DNA from: an uncultured Bacteroidales bacterium
Lineage (GTDB): Bacteria > Bacteroidota > Bacteroidia > Bacteroidales > Muribaculaceae
Direction of reading: 5' to 3'
Length of the DNA stretch: 57,314 bases
Assembly (NCBI GenBank): GCA_900547755.1
Contig: URIC01000006.1
Coordinates: forward strand, 1-57,314
Part shown: positions 48,473 to 56,914 of the stretch, piece after piece
How the letters are laid out: every line of letters starts with the position of its first letter
Position numbering within the stretch: the first letter of the stretch is position 1
Program-made: the position numbers and the translations under genes
The notes under the pieces: model-generated
Told to the model about the DNA's origin: nothing
The model's database searches: none
The model's input: the letters and a program-made list of their open reading frames with translations, nothing else

Positions 48473-49912
48473 ATGACCATGAGTAATCAAACCGGATTCC
48501 GTCAGGAGTCTGACCTGCTCGGCACCCGCGAAGTGCCCGAAAGCGCCCTCTACGGCGTTCAGACTCTCCGAGGCATGGAGAACTTCGAAATCAGCAAATT
48601 CAAACTCTGCGACTACCCTGAATTCATCAAGGGTCTGGCAATAACCAAGCTCGGCGCCGCCATGGCCAACCATGAGCTGGGCCTGCTCACCGACGAGCAG
48701 TACGAGGCCATCGCCCAGGCTTGCCGCGAGTTGATGGACGGCAAACACCATGACCAGTTCCCTGTGGACATGATTCAGGGCGGTGCCGGCACCACTACAA
48801 ATATGGCCGCCAACGAGGTGATAGCCAACCGCGCCCTCGAAATCATGGGCCACAAGAGAGGCGAATACCAGTTCTGCTCCCCCAATGACCATGTGAACCG
48901 CTCGCAGTCCACCAACGACGCTTATCCCACCGCCATACATATCGGTATGTACTTCAGCCACCTCCGTTTCCTGGAGCACTTCCGCACTCTCATCGCCGCT
49001 TTCAGCAAGAAAGGCGAGGAGTTCAAGAACGTGCTGAAGATGGGACGTACCCAGCTGGAGGACGCCGTGCCCATGACTCTGGGCCAGACTTTCAATGGCT
49101 TCGCCTCTGTGCTGGATGACGAAATCAAGCATCTGAACGAGGCCGCCGCCGACTTCCTGACCGTAAACATGGGCGCCACAGCCATAGGTACAGGTATCTG
49201 CGCCGAACCCGGCTACGCCGAGAAGTGTGTCGAGGCCCTGCGCCGCATCACCGGCTGGGATATCAGACTCGCCGAGGACCTGGTAGGTATCACATCCGAT
49301 ACATCCGCGATGGTAGGTTACTCCTCCGCCCTTAAGCGCGTCGCCACCAAGGTCAGCAAAATCAGCAACGACCTCCGTCTCATGGCCAGCGGTCCCCGCT
49401 GCGGCCTGGGCGAGTTCAATCTCCCCGCGATGCAGCCCGGTTCCTCGATAATGCCCGGCAAGGTCAACCCCGTAATCCCCGAGGTGATGAGCCAGATATG
49501 CTTCAAGGTAATAGGCAACGACGTCTGCGTGACCATGGCCTCCGAGGCGGCCCAGATGGAGCTTAACGCCATGGAGCCCGTCACCGCCCAGTGCAACTTC
49601 GAGAGCGTGGACATCCTCATCAACGGCTTCGAGACACTGCGCACACGCTGCGTGGAGGGCATCACCGCCAACGAGGACAAGTGCCGTTCCTACGTACAGA
49701 ACAGCATCGGCATCGTAACGGCCCTGAACCCCATTATCGGCTACAAGAACTCCACCAAGATTGCCAAAGAGGCTATGGAGACAGGCCGTGGCGTTTACGA
49801 GCTGGTACTGGAACATGGCATCCTGAGCAAGGAAGAGCTTGACACTATCCTGGCTCCGGAGAACATGATTCGTCCCGTCAAGCTGGACATCAAGCCCCGC
49901 AAACTGATTTGA
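48473..49912 (+). CDS. aspA: Aspartate ammonia-lyase
   Basis: Deaminates L-aspartate to fumarate and ammonia. The protein has 479 residues, the family length. The fumarase/aspartase superfamily signature GSSIMPGKVNP (about 323-333) is complete. Other landmarks are the N-terminal ESDLLGTREVPESALYGVQTLR, QGGAGTTTNMAANEV and PNDHVNRSQSTNDAYPTA. The superfamily also includes fumarase, but GVQTLRGMENF and the overall match favour aspartase. The fumarate it makes can feed the frdCAB enzyme at 9-13 kb. A second ATG two codons on (48479) is equally possible as the start. Confidence 0.95.
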   Translation: MTMSNQTGFRQESDLLGTREVPESALYGVQTLRGMENFEISKFKLCDYPEFIKGLAITKLGAAMANHELGLLTDEQYEAIAQACRELMDGKHHDQFPVDMIQGGAGTTTNMAANEVIANRALEIMGHKRGEYQFCSPNDHVNRSQSTNDAYPTAIHIGMYFSHLRFLEHFRTLIAAFSKKGEEFKNVLKMGRTQLEDAVPMTLGQTFNGFASVLDDEIKHLNEAAADFLTVNMGATAIGTGICAEPGYAEKCVEALRRITGWDIRLAEDLVGITSDTSAMVGYSSALKRVATKVSKISNDLRLMASGPRCGLGEFNLPAMQPGSSIMPGKVNPVIPEVMSQICFKVIGNDVCVTMASEAAQMELNAMEPVTAQCNFESVDILINGFETLRTRCVEGITANEDKCRSYVQNSIGIVTALNPIIGYKNSTKIAKEAMETGRGVYELVLEHGILSKEELDTILAPENMIRPVKLDIKPRKLI

Positions 49913-49932
49913 CCTTCATAAACGTATCAACC

Positions 49933-49972
49933 CCAAGGGGCCAGCTCATATCTATATGACCTGGCCCCTTGG
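49933..49972 (+). terminator. aspA terminator
   Basis: A perfect 12-bp stem (CCAAGGGGCCAG with CTGGCCCCTTGG) with a 16-nt loop lies 20 bp after the stop. Confidence 0.8.
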
Positions 49973-50079
49973 ATTATGTTTTAAGAGACTGTCCGTAAAA
50001 ATCGAAATTAATTCGGAAATCTTTGAACAAATGATTTGCGGGGGTGTTTTAATTGCGTAAGGTCGCCGCAAAGGAGACT

Positions 50080-50121
50080 GACGGAGGGATTCTGACTCTT
50101 CCGGAAGACTCCCCGTCCGTC
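50080..50121 (+). other. GC-rich structured segment upstream of repeated element copy 2
   Basis: GACGGA (50080-50085) pairs with TCCGTC (50116-50121), enclosing GGGA/TCCC and the perfect palindrome TCTTCCGGAAGA (50097-50108). The gap 49973-50079 holds nothing I recognise beyond an AATCTTTG one base off a -7 element. Confidence 0.4.
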
Positions 50122-50148
50122 GGCCGCTATGGAGAACACATCGTCTCT

Positions 50149-50262
50149 TAGATTTAAGGTAGAAACATAAATGTTGATATTAGGTTAATTAGTTAGTTTC
50201 AGTCGAATTATTATGACACAACGATGGCGGACCGTGAGGCCCGCCATCGTTGTGTAAATATG
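50149..50262 (+). ncRNA. Repeated hairpin element, copy 2 (candidate small RNA or terminator module)
   Basis: The block at 50167-50198 is identical over 32 bp to 2166-2197. Eighteen bases later GACACAA leads into a perfect 14-bp stem (50217-50230 with 50241-50254) followed by TAAATATGT. Compared with copy 1 the stem sequence has changed on both sides with pairing kept. The element lies between the aspA terminator and the Crp/Fnr gene and is transcribed, if at all, on the plus strand. It might act as an independent small RNA; its role is unknown. Confidence 0.4.
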
Positions 50263-50323
50263 TCTGTACGGAGACGCTGTTTGCATTTTTGGCGGGGGCT
50301 TATTGTGAAAATATGTCAAAATA

Positions 50324-50355
50324 TTTGGAGATGATGCGGGAATTGGCTAATTTTG
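50324..50355 (+). promoter_or_regulatory. Promoter of the Crp/Fnr family gene
   Basis: TTTG (50324-50327), a 20-bp spacer and TAATTTTG (50348-50355) lie about 105 bp before the start codon. Confidence 0.75.
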
Positions 50356-50459
50356 TGCTTGTAAGGGTTATTTAGGCGAAATCCGGGAGCCGTTGCCGGC
50401 CCCCGATTCCCGGAACGACACGGCAGAAGACATTATATCACAGTCAGGACAATTCCAGC

Positions 50460-51044
50460 TTGATTACATTGGCAGAAATATTGAGAGAGGTTTATCCTGT
50501 TTCCGATGAGGCGGCGTCCCGTCTTGTCAGTCATGCCGTCGTGCGGGATTATGACAGGAAGGAGAGGCTGGTGGCCCAGGACAAGGTGTGTTCGGAAGTG
50601 TTTTTCATAGCTTCGGGCCTCTGCCGGTGCGTATATGACGGGGAAGACAAGGAGGATACCCGCTGGTTCGCGTCTCCCGGCGATGTGGTGACTTCCGTCA
50701 CCTCGTATCATACGGGTGCGCCGGCCATATTCTCTATCGAGGCCATCACTCCGGTGAAGTGTTACGCCATCCCCTTTACAATCATTCGCGAGTTCGTGAA
50801 CGATGACCCCGAAATCCACTCATGGGTATTCAAACTTCTGCTGGAGCAGTTATATGTGCTGGAACGCCGGTATGTGATTATCGGCACGGGTAGCGCCGCC
50901 TCCCGCTACGCCGCCCTGATGCGCGGTCGTCCGCAGGAGATGATACGCCAGATACCGTTGAAATATATCGCCCAGTATCTCGATATGTCGCAGGAGACAC
51001 TCTCAAGGGTGCGTAACGCATACGCCAGGGGTAAACTTGACTGA
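50460..51044 (+). CDS. Crp/Fnr family transcriptional regulator
   Basis: The protein has 194 residues. No ATG is in frame upstream, so TTG at 50460 is the best start; the frame is open back to 50376. An N-terminal cNMP-binding-type beta-barrel (about 10-120; FIASGLCRCVYDGE, WFASPGDVVTSV) is followed by a long helix and a short helix-turn-helix (LKYIAQYLDMSQETLSRVRNAY). It lacks the Cys-rich N-terminus of true oxygen-sensing FNR, so the signal is unknown. The recognition helix ETLSR (Glu179, Ser182, Arg183) matches the FNR pattern E-xx-SR, which reads TTGAT. Such a box lies 42 bp beyond its stop codon. Confidence 0.9.
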   Translation: MITLAEILREVYPVSDEAASRLVSHAVVRDYDRKERLVAQDKVCSEVFFIASGLCRCVYDGEDKEDTRWFASPGDVVTSVTSYHTGAPAIFSIEAITPVKCYAIPFTIIREFVNDDPEIHSWVFKLLLEQLYVLERRYVIIGTGSAASRYAALMRGRPQEMIRQIPLKYIAQYLDMSQETLSRVRNAYARGKLD

Positions 51045-51072
51045 AATCAAATTATGATAAGTTTTTTGCAGC

Positions 51073-51119
51073 ACACAGGAGTTTTTTGATATAAATCAAA
51101 TGGAACCTGTGTCTTTTTA
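51073..51119 (+). terminator. Terminator of the Crp/Fnr gene, containing an inner hairpin
   Basis: An ACACAGG/CCTGTGT outer stem (51073-51079 with 51106-51112) is followed by CTTTTTA. Its loop holds a second stem that is also the TTGAT-N4-ATCAA box. Confidence 0.65.
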
Positions 51120-51130
51120 TTGTAAATTTG
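51086..51130 (+). promoter_or_regulatory. FNR-like box and promoter upstream of the 51285 gene
   Basis: TTGATATAAATCAA at 51086-51099 is a perfect TTGAT-N4-ATCAA box, centred at 51092.5. A TAAATTTG -7 element lies at 51123-51130, with no proper -33 element. If transcription starts about 4 nt after the -7 element, the box is centred near -41.5, the class II activator position. The box is also an inner stem of the preceding terminator, so it may simply be structural. Confidence 0.5.
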
Positions 51131-51284
51131 AGGGCGAGATTCCTCAGGAATCAAAATGCTTGATATAGGTGGGTATGGCGATAAGGACATCCGTCTGTGA
51201 CTTGACATTATGAATGAAATGTTTTTTATCGCCGGTCACCAGATTCTCGATAACTCAATTTTTCATTAAACTCACGGTAAAATT

Positions 51285-54200
51285 ATGAAACGACCTAATG
51301 TTTACGTCCCGGCCATATTGCTGTGTGCCATGCTTGCAGCAGGACAAAAGGCCGAAGCCCGGGATAGAACGACGGAGACCCCGTTCCCGAAAGCGGAGAT
51401 GCCGGGAGGCGGGCAGAGTATGGCCGGAGCAGTCGAAGACCGGCCTCAGGCGCGTACTGCCGCCGGCGGCCCCGCTCGCGTCATTAAGAAAATGAACGGA
51501 CTGCCCGCAAGACTAGCTGCGAGCGACAATGTGTTGCTCGGGTATAACCATACGATAGCACGAGGCATGGAGTCCGGTATGCACAAACTGAATGAAGACG
51601 GTTCTGCCGACTTCCTGTACACTTCGGATTTGGAAAAAGACGGATATGAATACAATATCGGTTGGCTTCAGGACGGCAAGATGTGCAGCTGTCTGCGTAC
51701 AGGCCTGTTCAGTATATCCGATTACCGTTATATAGAGACAGACCCGGCTACCGGAGAAGTCTTCACCGACTTGAAGGTCTCGCTGACCGACCCGGATACC
51801 GGATTCGACTGTTTCTTCCCGCTCTATATCTCGTGTACATACGACCCGACCGACGCCACCCTGTGGGGATACTCTATGAATAAGGCCGGTACCGGATACA
51901 TCTTCTTTACCGCGCCGGCCGGCAAGATAGAGGAGACCGAACCCGTTGTGAACAACGAGGCCTGGGAGAAAGTGTGCGCCTCTATCTGCTATAATGAAAA
52001 AGAGAATGCGCTGGTAGGTATAAACCGCGAGAACAATCTGGTTCGCATAGAGCGTGACGGGTCGCAGACCCTGATTATGGACCTGGGCGTCAGCACACAG
52101 TATGCGCGCGCCGGCCTCATGTACGATGCCGAGGACGATTGCTATCTTTGGAACGCCCAGCTTTCCAACGACGGCTCCTACCTGTATTGCATCGACCCCA
52201 AGAACAATTCCGTCTCTATGATAGCCGACTATGACTCATCCTTGAGAATGCCGTTCATAGGAGTGATACCGGCCTCGTCAGACCCCGCTCCTCTGCAAAA
52301 GCCCGTAATAGACAAGGTGGATTTCGGCAAGGGTCAGAACAGCGGCAAGCTGACATTCTTCCTGCCTGACAATTACTCCTCGGGTAAACCCCTGTCCGGA
52401 GAACTGGACTGGACCGTTTACCTGGACGATGAGGAATACGGTAAAGGCAGCGGCGTAGCCGGAAAGATCGTATCGGTGGATTTCAGCGACATAGAGACCG
52501 GCTCTCATAAATTCTCGGTAATGGCCAATCTCGGCGACAAGAAGTCTCCTGTGGTCTCGAAGAAGGCTTTCATAGGATATGACACTCCCCGTGTGCCCAC
52601 AAACGTTACGATGGACGCCACCACAATTACATGGGAACCTGTGACCAGAGGTCTCAAAGGCGGCTATATGGATATGGCCAATCTTAAATATCATGTCTAT
52701 ATCAACGACAAGGAGGTGGGCACGGTAGTCGGCGACAGCAAATACGTCTATTCGCCGGAAATGCAACGTCCCTATGCGGGATATGTCGCTTACATAGTCG
52801 CCGACAACGGCGGCCAGCTTTCGGATGCCTCCGAGAAGTCCGACATATTCACTTATGGCGAGCCTTGGGAGATGGATGTGAAAATAGCTCCTACCAAAGA
52901 AGATGTAATGGCGTTCTCGGCCTTTGATGTGAATCAGGACAAAAACGTCTGGAGCTATGTGGAATATAAGGGCGAAATACCTACGATACGCGAACCGCTC
53001 GCCAGTGCTTCCGGTACCGATGACTGGCTGTTCTCCCCGCCGTTGCGTTTCGATGATACGGCCACGTCATACGAAATATCCCTGGACGTGATGAATGCCG
53101 CCAAATATTACAAAGACCTCGGCATCCAGGTATATCTTTGCGATGAGCTGAATTACAACAATATAGTGGAGAAACTCATAGACTATACCCCCGGCGACGA
53201 AGAGTTCCACAGGGTGTCGCAGGTGTTCACCGTCGCAGACCCCGGAGTATATTATATCGCGTTCTACAGCAAGCATGACGCCTACAAGTCCGGATTCTTC
53301 ATCAAGGACATAGACATCCATAAGACAAACATCAGCGCTCCGCTCCCGGCGGCCGTATCCGGGCTTAAAGCCGAGGGCGCCCCGAAAGCCGAGCTCAAGG
53401 CTTCCGTGGAGTTCGTGATGCCGACCTCTTTCATCAACGGTACGGAGATTCCCGCCGATGGTAATGTGAAAGCCTATATATTCAACGGCAACGACCAGGT
53501 GGCCGAGGCCGAGGGCAAGCCTGGAGCCACGATATCATTGCAGATAGAGACCGTACAGGGAAGCAACGAGCTGATGGTAGTGCCCGAATATGACGACGTG
53601 AGAGGCCGGAGTTCCATTATCAGCGTATATTGCGGCTACGATGTCCCCGGGCCTACAGTCAATACTTCCGCATACGTCTCTGAAGACAATCTCTCTCTTA
53701 TCCTGACATGGGAGCCTCCCACAGAGACCGGAGACAACGGATATTATGTGGACCCCTCCAAATGCGAATATGTCGTCATGGTGAATACCGAAGAAGGCTG
53801 GCTTCCCTACGAGACGCTTGACAGCGATACATTCGAGTATACCTTCACCGTACCGGCCGACAACGGCCTTAAGTCCGAGTGGATAGGCATAGCGCCGTCC
53901 AACGTGGCCGGCCGTGCCACCACCTATGCCTGGATGAGCGATATGCTCGGAACACCCTATTCCCTTCCTCTTACGGAGACCTTCAAGGGCGGCAAGCCCA
54001 ATATCCGGCCTATGCGCGTCATACGCACTTATGACCCGGAGAATCTGACTGTATGGGAGATGGCAAGCCCTGCATCCCTTATCGGCGACGAGACATATCC
54101 CGTGGCGTTTATGGGACGGGCGTCGTCCGCTCCCGCCAAGGGATGCCTCATGCTCCCCAAATTCTCGACAGAGGGCTATGAGGATGCCGGAATGAGATTA

Positions 54201-54656
54201 GGAGTCTGGACAGGCAAGGGTATGGCCGACATTGAAATCTACGGCGAGACATACGGCGTGGACAATCTCATCAAACTCGCTACGATACCTTCGGGCAACG
54301 GATGGCAGGACATAGACATCGCGTTCCCGGAAGAGATGCAGAACAGGAAGTGGGCCGGAATCTTCATAATGGCCGATTACGCCAAGGTGAGCGATGTCAT
54401 CCTGATTTCCGGCTATACCGTAGGCGATGGCTTCAGCTCGGTTGACGGCGTCGTTTCCGAGGGAATGTCCCGCATTTCCGGCGGCGACAGAATCCATGTC
54501 ATCGGCCACGAGGGAAAGAAGGTCAGCGTGTACGCTCCTGACGGAAAACTGGTCAAGGCGGTCGGAAACGCGGCGGCAGCTGAAGAAATATCAGTGGCTC
54601 CCGGTATCTACATAGTGACCGCAGGCACTGTATCCTCTAAGGTAATCGTTTATTAA
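51285..54656 (+). CDS. Large secreted multidomain surface protein with C-terminal sorting-like module
   Basis: The protein has 1123 residues. Signal peptide (MKRPNVYVPAILLCAMLAAG, cleavage near AEA). A propeller-like or WD-type N-terminal region (about 80-330: YNIGWLQDGKMCSCLRTG, LMYDAEDDCYLWNAQLSNDGSYLYCID) is followed by several beta-sandwich modules with choice-of-anchor and fibronectin-like segments (DKVDFGKGQNSGKLTFFLP, MANLKYHVYINDKEVG, KNVWSYVEYKGEIP). The C-terminus (KVSVYAPDGKLVKAV, then APGIYIVTAG and KVIVY) is the shared sorting-like module. It is likely surface-attached or released. It stands behind the FNR-like box. The substrate is unknown. Confidence 0.75.
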   Translation: MKRPNVYVPAILLCAMLAAGQKAEARDRTTETPFPKAEMPGGGQSMAGAVEDRPQARTAAGGPARVIKKMNGLPARLAASDNVLLGYNHTIARGMESGMHKLNEDGSADFLYTSDLEKDGYEYNIGWLQDGKMCSCLRTGLFSISDYRYIETDPATGEVFTDLKVSLTDPDTGFDCFFPLYISCTYDPTDATLWGYSMNKAGTGYIFFTAPAGKIEETEPVVNNEAWEKVCASICYNEKENALVGINRENNLVRIERDGSQTLIMDLGVSTQYARAGLMYDAEDDCYLWNAQLSNDGSYLYCIDPKNNSVSMIADYDSSLRMPFIGVIPASSDPAPLQKPVIDKVDFGKGQNSGKLTFFLPDNYSSGKPLSGELDWTVYLDDEEYGKGSGVAGKIVSVDFSDIETGSHKFSVMANLGDKKSPVVSKKAFIGYDTPRVPTNVTMDATTITWEPVTRGLKGGYMDMANLKYHVYINDKEVGTVVGDSKYVYSPEMQRPYAGYVAYIVADNGGQLSDASEKSDIFTYGEPWEMDVKIAPTKEDVMAFSAFDVNQDKNVWSYVEYKGEIPTIREPLASASGTDDWLFSPPLRFDDTATSYEISLDVMNAAKYYKDLGIQVYLCDELNYNNIVEKLIDYTPGDEEFHRVSQVFTVADPGVYYIAFYSKHDAYKSGFFIKDIDIHKTNISAPLPAAVSGLKAEGAPKAELKASVEFVMPTSFINGTEIPADGNVKAYIFNGNDQVAEAEGKPGATISLQIETVQGSNELMVVPEYDDVRGRSSIISVYCGYDVPGPTVNTSAYVSEDNLSLILTWEPPTETGDNGYYVDPSKCEYVVMVNTEEGWLPYETLDSDTFEYTFTVPADNGLKSEWIGIAPSNVAGRATTYAWMSDMLGTPYSLPLTETFKGGKPNIRPMRVIRTYDPENLTVWEMASPASLIGDETYPVAFMGRASSAPAKGCLMLPKFSTEGYEDAGMRLGVWTGKGMADIEIYGETYGVDNLIKLATIPSGNGWQDIDIAFPEEMQNRKWAGIFIMADYAKVSDVILISGYTVGDGFSSVDGVVSEGMSRISGGDRIHVIGHEGKKVSVYAPDGKLVKAVGNAAAAEEISVAPGIYIVTAGTVSSKVIVY

Positions 54657-54678
54657 CTGGTCTGACGGGGTAAAGGGT

Positions 54679-54719
54679 GCGGCCCATGTGAATTTTTCAT
54701 GAGCTATAACATGGGCCGC
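54679..54719 (+). terminator. Hairpin after the 51285-54656 gene
   Basis: A perfect 11-bp stem (GCGGCCCATGT with ACATGGGCCGC) with a 19-nt loop begins 23 bp after the stop. The downstream T-run is weak. Confidence 0.6.
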
Positions 54720-54795
54720 TCCCTCCCGCCTGACCTTCATTTCAAAGGGTTTCAACAATACATATTTGCAGAATCCGAATAAATACAGAATAATA

Positions 54796-56751
54796 ATGAA
54801 AAAATATTTGAAGATATTGGGAGCGATGGCCCTGTTTGCGCCCACATTCCAGGCGGCGGCCATATCTCCGGACACATCCTATTTCGAGGACTTCAGAGCC
54901 ACTGGAGAAGCCGGCGGCGTTCTGCCTGCAGGGTGGGTTACTTACGGTAACGGCGAGGTGCCGATGCCTGAATGGCAGGAAATGTTCGGCAACACAGGCG
55001 AAGGCCCGTATTACAGAGTGTTGAATATCAACGGAACGTGGGGCGCGTTCAGCAATTCATCTTTCGTGGAGGATGTCCAGGCCGACGAATGGCTGGTGAC
55101 TCCCCCCATCAAGGTGAAAAGCGATGACGAGCTGCTTCTGCTGACAGTGACCGGATACGGCGCCGCAAAAGCAAACGACTTCATGGTGTTCTTGTCCGAA
55201 ACGGGCAATACCCGGGAATCCTTTACCGATATTCCGGTAGCGGTATCGTCCATCTATGGCAGCAGCATCAGCATCAAGCAGCGCCAGGTGCCCGTGCATC
55301 TGACGGGTTACGCCGGAAAAGAGATTTACCTGGCTTTCGTGAACCGCAGCAAGGACAGCGCCCTGCTCGGACTAAACGAAATATACATCTCCCCTTATAT
55401 ACTGAAAGTGACTGACAGGACTCCGAAGGTAGTCCCGGCCGGTTCCGAGGTCACCGTCTCGCTTACGGCTGACATCCGTACTACCTGTGTTGCCGATGGA
55501 TTGACGGCTGTTCTCACCACTTCCGACGGAAACGTCCAGAAGGTGGAGCTGAACAACAAGATTTCCATCACCGGCAAACAGTTCGACATAGTATTTCCCG
55601 AAGCATTGGAGGTGGATGATTCCGGTCTTGAATACACGGTCACAATCACTCCCAATTATGCCGGCGCTTCCTCCACTAAGGTAAGCGGTGTGATACAGAC
55701 TCCCCAGAAGACATACACTCCCGTCGCCGTGATAGAGGAGCTTACCGGTTCATGGTGCGGTTACTGTCCTCGCGGCATGGCGTTCCTGGACTACTTCTCC
55801 GATAAATACAACGATGAGAACGGACGTGCATACGGCATAGGCATACATGCCATGGACCTTATGACTATAGAGGATTCCCAGTATCTGACGAATGTTCAGG
55901 AGGATTCGAAAAGCGAGGGCTTTCCACACGCTTTCTTCCAGCGTACCGTCGGCGCGGACCCCGGTTCTCCCGAACTCGTGGAGCAGGTTATGAAAACGCC
56001 CTGCTATTCCGCCATCAAGATTAAAAAGGTGGAGTTCGACGGTGAGGCAGGCGATAAGTTCGATATTGATTTCAGCGTCGAGAACGCATACGACTCAGAC
56101 GATATCGGTATGAGGGTGGCTTTTGTACTTGTCGAGGATAAAGTGAGGTCTTTGAACACGGATTACTCTCAGGCCAACAACTTCTCGGGAATATCCAAGG
56201 CAGCCATCACCAAAACGTATGGCGAGGAGCTGTGGCCTTATTTCAAGTTTTTCTGCGAATCGCCCCAGAAGATTCCCGCATCCAAAATGGTATATGACCA
56301 TGTGGCCAGAGGGATATATCCCAATTATTACGGAGCGACTCTGAATGCTTCCTGCACTGCCTGCCAGGAGATGGAGTTCAAGTATGAGTTCGTATGTCCG
56401 GACAACGTCATGGACCCGAACAATGTGGCTATAATAGCTCTCCTTCTTGATTCCTCTACCGGTAAGATAATCACTGCGGACAGAATGTCCGCCGATAATT
56501 TCGGAAACCAGGATGTCGCGGTTCAGGATGTCGCTGCGGACGATATTGAAATCAGCGGCGAGAACGGAGTAGTCAGAGTTGCGGGCGGTTCCAATCTGTC
56601 GGTCTCCGTATATGGAATTGACGGTACCCTCCTGGGTATGCGAGACTCTGACGGCGGTTTGGTCGAAATTCCGCTGAATACTTCTCACAAAATCGTCATA
56701 GTCAAGGCGAATTCCGCTACCGGCTCCGTTGTCAGAAAGGTGGCTATGTGA
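54796..56751 (+). CDS. Secreted Omp28-like protein with choice-of-anchor J-type domain
   Basis: The protein is 651 residues from the ATG at 54796; a TTG ten codons upstream is not used. Signal peptide (about 1-22). A choice-of-anchor J-like domain (about 28-200: YFEDFRATGEAGGVLPAGW, ADEWLVTPPIKV) and a beta-sandwich follow. An Omp28-like thioredoxin-fold domain starts at VAVIEELTGSWCGYCPRGM, with Cys321 and Cys324. The C-terminus (SVSVYGIDGTLL to VVRKVAM) is a divergent form of the sorting-like module. It is the third Omp28-like protein in the window. Its substrate and partners are unknown. Confidence 0.75.
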   Translation: MKKYLKILGAMALFAPTFQAAAISPDTSYFEDFRATGEAGGVLPAGWVTYGNGEVPMPEWQEMFGNTGEGPYYRVLNINGTWGAFSNSSFVEDVQADEWLVTPPIKVKSDDELLLLTVTGYGAAKANDFMVFLSETGNTRESFTDIPVAVSSIYGSSISIKQRQVPVHLTGYAGKEIYLAFVNRSKDSALLGLNEIYISPYILKVTDRTPKVVPAGSEVTVSLTADIRTTCVADGLTAVLTTSDGNVQKVELNNKISITGKQFDIVFPEALEVDDSGLEYTVTITPNYAGASSTKVSGVIQTPQKTYTPVAVIEELTGSWCGYCPRGMAFLDYFSDKYNDENGRAYGIGIHAMDLMTIEDSQYLTNVQEDSKSEGFPHAFFQRTVGADPGSPELVEQVMKTPCYSAIKIKKVEFDGEAGDKFDIDFSVENAYDSDDIGMRVAFVLVEDKVRSLNTDYSQANNFSGISKAAITKTYGEELWPYFKFFCESPQKIPASKMVYDHVARGIYPNYYGATLNASCTACQEMEFKYEFVCPDNVMDPNNVAIIALLLDSSTGKIITADRMSADNFGNQDVAVQDVAADDIEISGENGVVRVAGGSNLSVSVYGIDGTLLGMRDSDGGLVEIPLNTSHKIVIVKANSATGSVVRKVAM

Positions 56752-56759
56752 CATTGATT

Positions 56760-56810
56760 TCAAATCGCTTGGGTTTCGTCGGTTTTCGAAGCGAAGCTCA
56801 AGCGATTTGA
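56760..56810 (+). terminator. Terminator after the Omp28-like gene
   Basis: A perfect 12-bp stem (TCAAATCGCTTG with CAAGCGATTTGA) with an interior small hairpin lies 8 bp after the stop. Confidence 0.7.
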
Positions 56811-56914
56811 CACATTGAGTCGGGCATTTTTAATTACACGAACACTAATCAACTCAGGTTTTGCAATTCGCGATTTGTGAAATTTGATTTTTACTTATCT
56901 TTAATAATCGTATT

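Noticed and set aside
48419..49816. 465-codon open frame opposite aspA
   Set aside because: It is an antisense shadow of aspA, with no plausible start context or domain.
49980..50000. AGAGACTGTCCGTAAAA motif after aspA, like ends of some insertion sequences
   Set aside because: There is no matching inverted end, no transposase frame and no target duplication.
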